Source of the DNA: Fistularia commersonii
Lineage: Eukaryota > Chordata > Actinopteri > Syngnathiformes > Fistulariidae
Length of the DNA stretch: 64,000 nt
NCBI GenBank assembly: GCA_037954325.1
Contig: JBBMNZ010000049.1
Location: 682,001 to 746,000 of the forward strand
Direction: 5' to 3'
In this document: positions 60,486 through 64,000 of the stretch, in pieces
Position numbering within the stretch: position 1 is the stretch's first letter
How the letters are laid out: the number at the start of each line of letters is the position of its first letter
Made by a program: the position numbers and the translations under genes
The notes under the pieces: model-generated
Told to the model about the DNA's origin: nothing
Database searches by the model: none
Seen by the model: the letters and a program-made list of their open reading frames with translations, nothing else

Positions 60486-61713
60486 CTTTCAGAGCTGACA
60501 CACACCATGTTGAGCTGGCAGACGCGACCAAGTGTCAAGGCGTGGCGAAGCAGCGGGGAGAGGCAGAGGTGATCCTCATAGACAGCAGAGGACGTCACCA
60601 CACAGCACCACTGAGAAACGCACTGTTCATCCCTTCCTGTCCACAGGACATTTTTTCTGTGATGGCCGCCACAGCAAGCGGAGCAACGGTAATCTTCAAT
60701 GAAGAAAAAGACATAGTCAAAATGAGTGACGGTACTGTATTTCCTATTCATGTGCAGAACACACTTTACTACCTATCTACAGCAGATGAAAGTAATGACA
60801 AATGCAATGGGTGTTTTGATTTACAAACATGGCATGAAATTTTCGGCCATTGTAATTAGAGCGATGTACAAAAGTTGACAAAAGTGGTTGATGGTATGGT
60901 AATCAAAGGGAAAACTGAAAAACCTGTATCACCATGTGAAGTGTGTATTCAAGGGAAGTTTGTGCAGATCAGAAACAGAGAGCCTGATGCAAGAGCAACA
61001 GAGGTGTTTGATTTAGTGCATACAGATCTGGCAGGGCCAGTAAATCCCATATCTATAGATGGACACAGATTTGCATTGTCGTTTACTGATGATTATTCCA
61101 ACACAATTTTTGTGTACTTTCTCAAACAAAAGAGTGGTACAGTGAGTGCCACAGAGAGATTCTTAGCAGACACTGCCCCTTATGGGAAGATTAAGTGTAT
61201 GAGATCTGACAATTGTACTGAGTTTATGTCAAAAGAGTACCAAGGACTAATGATTAAACGGGGTGTTAGACATGAAACGTCAGCGCCATACTCACCACAC
61301 CAAAACGGGAAAGCAGAGAGAAACTGGAGGACTTTATTCGACATGGCATGGTGCATGTTACTAGGAAGCAACCTACCCAAAACATTGTGGACCCATGCAG
61401 TGCAGACAGCAGCAGTCAGGAACTGATGCTTTAATAATCGGACAAAGCAGACGGCTTACTTTATGTTGACGGGAAAGAAACCAAATGTGTCACAAATGCA
61501 AAAGTTTGGTGCTGTGTGCTATGCATACAAGCACAACAAAAAGAAACTTGACTCAAGAGGTGAGAAGGGAGTTTTCATTGGATATGAAAAAAATAGTCCA
61601 GCTTATTTTGTATATTATCCAAATAGTGAAAGAGTACTAAAAACACAGACTGCTAAAATTTGTGACAAACCCATCTCCAGAGCAACAAACCCAGACAGAG
61701 ATGAGCTCAGATC

Positions 61714-61720
<7 letters not shown>
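60482..61720 (+). pseudogene. Copia pol: post-protease region and integrase
   Basis: One register interrupted by TAG 60,857-60,859 and TGA 61,424-61,426. It opens with THHVELADATKCQGVAKQRG, the sequence that normally follows the aspartic protease active site, so the protease D-T/S-G is deleted. Next is the pre-integrase region (FIPSCPQDIFSVMAATASGA), the HHCC zinc site (WHEIFGHCN ... CEVCIQGK), and the integrase core with FDLVHTDLAGP, KCMRSDNCTEFMS and HQNGKAERNW, which give D, D and E. After the second stop, GKKPNVSQMQKFGAVCYAY and GEKGVFIGYEKNSPAY continue the C-terminal domain. The copy is dead despite an intact-looking DDE set. Confidence 0.88.

Positions 61721-61760
<40 letters not shown>
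61716..61760. repeat. (GAT)n microsatellite
   Basis: Fifteen GAT-type triplets at the point where the copia pol frame breaks off. It borders the composite insertion to its right. Confidence 0.95.
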
Positions 61761-61763
61761 CTT

Positions 61764-61866
61764 CATCTAGCGGCCATAAAATGTAACGAAGCGGAGGGAG
61801 AAAGCCATCCGGTGTTCCCCGAGTAGCGGCGACGAACGAGTTTAGAGCCGTGGAGAAGGTTTGCTT
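61764..61866 (+). repeat. Interspersed repeat copy 1 (about 103 bp)
   Basis: CATCTAGCGGCCATAAAATG through GAGCCGTGGAGAAGGTTTGC. It matches 63,408-63,510 with only a handful of differences. Inserted, with the microsatellites and an RTE fragment, between copia integrase and RT. Family not recognised. Confidence 0.85.
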
Positions 61867-61875
61867 CCCCCCCAC

Positions 61876-61887
61876 CCTCTCTTTCTA

Positions 61888-61918
<31 letters not shown>

Positions 61919-61997
61919 CTTCTTCTTCTTCTTCTTCTTCTTCTACAGTTTCTAGTCCATACATCATCGCTGGTCTCACCACTGTCTTGTACACCTT
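61876..61997 (-). repeat. (TTC)n tract with RTE fragments on both sides
   Basis: ACCCTCTCTTTCTAAC (as at the 5' end of the RTE copy near 49,782-49,797) is followed by about 18 TTC triplets and then CAGTTTCTAGTCCATACATC to about GTACACCTTT, identical to RTE coding sequence near 46,999-47,050 (VYKTVVRPAMMYGLETV on the minus strand). The two RTE pieces are in the wrong relative order for a simple deletion. Glu-rich minus-strand frames here come from the triplet repeat and are not genes. Confidence 0.75.
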
Positions 61998-62806
61998 TGT
62001 ACACCGTGGAAATGGGCAGCCCCGTATCTGACCGTGTGACACAGCCAAGCAGTGCAGACAATGTGAGACGATCAACTAGAACCAAAAAGAAGCCCAGTTA
62101 CTTTAATGGTTATGTGACTAGTGCTATTGACGATGACCAAGTGTTCACTAACATTGACTACTGTTATAGACTGGCGTGTGGTGTCCCACAGACATTTAAA
62201 GAGGCAAGGAGTTCCCTCAATGCTGACAAGTGGATGAAATCTATGGACGACGAGATGGAGTCATTGAGAGAGAACAACACTTTTACCCTAACACAGCTAC
62301 CCCAAGGCAAGTGTGCAGTGGGGGTGGGGGGGTGGGTGTATGCGCTAAAAAGAAATGAAGTTTGCACAAACAAATATAAAGCTCGTTATTTTGCTAAGGG
62401 CTACAGTCAAAAGTATGGCACGGATTTTGAGGAAACATTTTCTCCAACAGCAAATATGACAAGTGTGAGGGTGTTTATGCAGAAATCAGTTCAGGAAAAT
62501 TTGGCAGGTCGTCATTGGAATCTGATGCTCCATTCTTACTTGATTGACAACGACTTTATTCAGAATGAAGCAGATCATTGTGTTTATGTCAAAGAAAACC
62601 AAAATGACAAAGTCATCACCATAATATGGGTAGATGATTTAATCATAGCTGCGAGTGATGAGGAAGTAATGAAAGAGGTGAAAATCATGCTTACAGCTAG
62701 ATTTAAAATGAAGGACTTGGGCAAAGTGATCAAAATCAACACCCAGAAAATACGTCAGTCAGAAGAGTGTGTTAAGATGTCACAAAGAAAATATGTGGAA
62801 AGGTAG
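61998..62806 (+). pseudogene. Copia reverse transcriptase, internally deleted
   Basis: Resumes copia pol with STRTKKKPSYFNGY, KWMKSMDDEMESLRENNTF, YKARYFAKGYSQKYGTDFEE and TFSPTANMTSVRVFMQ, then jumps from SVQENL to GRHWNLMLHSYL. The segment between them, which in copia RTs contains block A with the first catalytic Asp (DVKTAFL-like), is missing. The second active-site motif is present as IIWVDDLIIAAS (WVDD rather than the usual YVDD). The end reads FKMKDLGK, VKMSQRKYVE and a stop. RNase H is not recognisable downstream. Confidence 0.88.
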
Positions 62807-62970
62807 CCCTACAGTATTGTCCAACACAAGAGATGCCGGCACATGTTATGACAAAGCCTGCATCGCAGTTTAAGTTGTTGAATTTTTCAAAGTTGTTGTT
62901 TAGGTCATGAGTATTTTATTTGGATGTAAATGGGCAAAGATACCAATAATATGAGAGCAAGTGGGGGCGT
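62807..62970 (+). other. Copia 3' non-coding remnant with polypurine tract
   Basis: No gene. The last bases, AGAGCAAGTGGGGGCGT, form the polypurine tract directly before the 3' LTR start TGTTAAC at 62,971. RNase H coding sequence expected here is lost or unrecognisable. Confidence 0.65.
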
Positions 62971-63035
62971 TGTTAACTGAGAAATATGCTCTCAATTATT
63001 TTCCGTTTTATTTCCAAGGGCCAGTCTCAACTTCC
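62971..63035 (+). repeat. 3' LTR of the copia element, broken off
   Basis: TGTTAACTGAGAAATATGCT and on to about 63,030 match the first 60 bp of the 5' LTR at 56,155. The remaining 150 bp or so are replaced by unrelated sequence, so the 3' LTR is truncated. Confidence 0.82.
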
Positions 63036-63407
63036 CAGTCAACAGGACCCCGCAGACCGGCCAAGGTGCACCTTCTTCGGACACGGATCCCCGTGACGTC
63101 GGCGTGAAGCTCCGGGAGCACCAGACATGCACTTATGAATAAGCGGAGGAGTCAACTCCATAAGTCCTCCACTCAGGGCCTCGGTGTCACTGAATCGAGC
63201 AATTTGGTTTTTAATGTTTAAAAATCGGCTTAACATTGAGGTGGAAAACACAGCGGTATCGTTAAAATACAGTAACAGGGTGATAACATCCATGTAAGAA
63301 GTGGAGGGGGATTTATTGCACTCACGGCCCCACTCGTTTATTCCTCTCATACACAGCGGCCAGATCACCTGCTGGAGCTCCAAGCGCTGTGCACAGTCGG
63401 ATGCCGC
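63036..63407. other. Unidentified repeat-like segment
   Basis: No recognisable protein. GGCGTGAAGCTCCGGGA near 63,100 resembles 49,958 and the right end continues into the 103-bp repeat, so the whole of 63,036-63,510 may be one interspersed repeat. A minus-strand frame of 123 codons (63,039-63,410) has no recognisable domain and I do not call it a gene. Confidence 0.4.
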
Positions 63408-63417
63408 CATCTAGCGG
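63404..63417 (-). promoter_or_regulatory. CTCF-core-like motif in the repeat
   Basis: The minus strand reads CCGCTAGATGGCGG, matching the vertebrate CTCF core CCASYAGRKGGCRS at 13 of 14 positions. The sister copy at 61,764 has lost the GGC part. Binding is not shown by the sequence. Confidence 0.3.
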
Positions 63418-63510
63418 ACATAAAATGTAACGAAGCGGAGGGAGAAAGCCATCCGGTGATCCCCAAGTAGCGGCGACGAACGAGTTTAGAGCCGTGGAGA
63501 AGATTTGCTT
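63408..63510 (+). repeat. Interspersed repeat copy 2 (about 103 bp)
   Basis: CATCTAGCGGACATAAAATG through GCCGTGGAGAAGATTTGCTT, the counterpart of 61,764-61,866 in the same orientation. In both places an RTE fragment follows shortly after. Confidence 0.85.
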
Positions 63511-63537
63511 TGGGTAGATGATTTAATTATTGCAGCA
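63511..63537 (+). pseudogene. Tiny copia RT fragment
   Basis: TGGGTAGATGATTTAATTAT and the next bases encode WVDDLIIAA, the same motif as the copia RT at about 62,627-62,655 with several silent-type differences. It lies between the 103-bp repeat and the second RTE copy and is probably the flank into which one of them inserted. Confidence 0.6.
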
Positions 63538-64000
63538 GAGTGTTGCATGGTTTTCAGGGAGGAGTTGAGAAAGGGTCTGGGTGGTCAGGGAGAGCTTCCA
63601 GATGATTGGACAACAACAGCTAGTGTGATCAGGGAGACAGGTAGAAGAGTACTTGGTGTGTCATCTGGAAGGAAAGTAGATAAGGAGACTTGGTGGTGGA
63701 ATGAGGAAGTGCAGGAGTGTATACAGAGAAAATGGTTAGCGAAGAAGAGGTGGGATACTGAGAGGACTGAAGAGAACAGACAGGAGTTCAGGGAGATGCG
63801 GCGAAAGGTAAAGATAGAGGTAGCAAAGGCAAAACAAAGGGCTTATGATGACTTGTATGCTCGGTTGGATAGTAAGGAGGCTGAAAATGATCTATACAAG
63901 TTGGCGAAACAGAGAGATAAAGATGGAAAGGATGTACAGCAGGTCCGGGTGATAAAGGACAGAGAGGGAAATGTATTGACAGATGCTAGAAGAGTGACAG
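63538..64000 (+). CDS. RTE LINE polyprotein, partial, open to the window end
   Basis: A second RTE copy in plus orientation, starting abruptly in mid-protein (ECCMVFREEL), as expected from 5' truncation during target-primed insertion. The frame remains open for about 154 codons to the last base: LPDDWTTTASVIRETGRRVL, SSGRKVDKETWWWNEEVQEC, QEFREMRRKVKIEVAKAKQR and DGKDVQQVRVIKDREGNVL. It covers the linker between endonuclease and RT; RT itself would lie beyond the window. It lacks the stop at ARLDSKE and the small deletion near GNVLTDARR that damage the minus-strand copy at about 48,314 and 48,205. Confidence 0.85.

Noticed and set aside
61842..62085. Glu-rich minus-strand frames near 61.9 kb
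   Set aside because: The poly-Glu is the (TTC)n microsatellite read backwards; the flanks are an RTE fragment.
63039..63410. 123-codon minus-strand frame in the unidentified repeat
   Set aside because: No recognisable domain, lies in repeat-like sequence, and has no supporting context. Kept only as a note.

Overview
The window looks like ray-finned fish (teleost-like) DNA from the edge of a large satellite block, probably pericentromeric. I found no host protein-coding gene, no tRNA or rRNA gene, no CRISPR and no bacterial operon structure. Every long reading frame I could interpret belongs to a transposable element or is a by-product of tandem repetition. The fish assignment is inferred from the mix of L2, L1, RTE, Tx1-like and CR1/Rex-like LINEs with a chromodomain Ty3/gypsy element, a Ty1/copia element and a gamma-type endogenous retrovirus. 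No species is claimed.

Layout. 1-33,175 is an AT-rich tandem satellite with a monomer of about 176 bp, broken once at 22,241-23,194 by a GC-rich, LTR-like island carrying a 48-bp minisatellite. 33,176-46,605 holds a strongly diverged form of the same satellite, in which a near-complete L2 LINE (35,066-38,732) and a full-length but decayed L1 LINE (40,954-46,505) are inserted. 46,606-49,797 is a decayed RTE-type LINE on the minus strand. No satellite is seen beyond it.

From about 50 kb onward is a nest of elements. A 5'-truncated Tx1/L1-like LINE (50,068-51,404, resuming 56,099-56,154) is split by a complete Ty3/gypsy chromovirus on the minus strand (51,405-56,098, both LTRs present). A Ty1/copia element on the plus strand starts with its 5' LTR at 56,155 and ends in a broken 3' LTR near 63,035. 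Its interior is interrupted by a CR1/Rex-like LINE fragment (about 56,470-57,933) and the 3' end of an endogenous retrovirus on the minus strand (57,934-59,942, LTR plus env). A small composite insertion sits at 61,716-61,996. 63,036-63,510 is an unidentified repeat, and the window ends inside a second RTE copy in plus orientation with an open frame.

The elements do not work together as a pathway. The order is archaeological: the homogenised satellite core is almost free of mobile elements, its diverged flank is peppered with them, and the outermost zone is purely nested elements. That gradient is the usual picture of a satellite array renewed from the inside and decaying at its margin. All element genes except perhaps the partial RTE frame at the right end carry stops, frameshifts or deletions, as judged by eye from the sequence.
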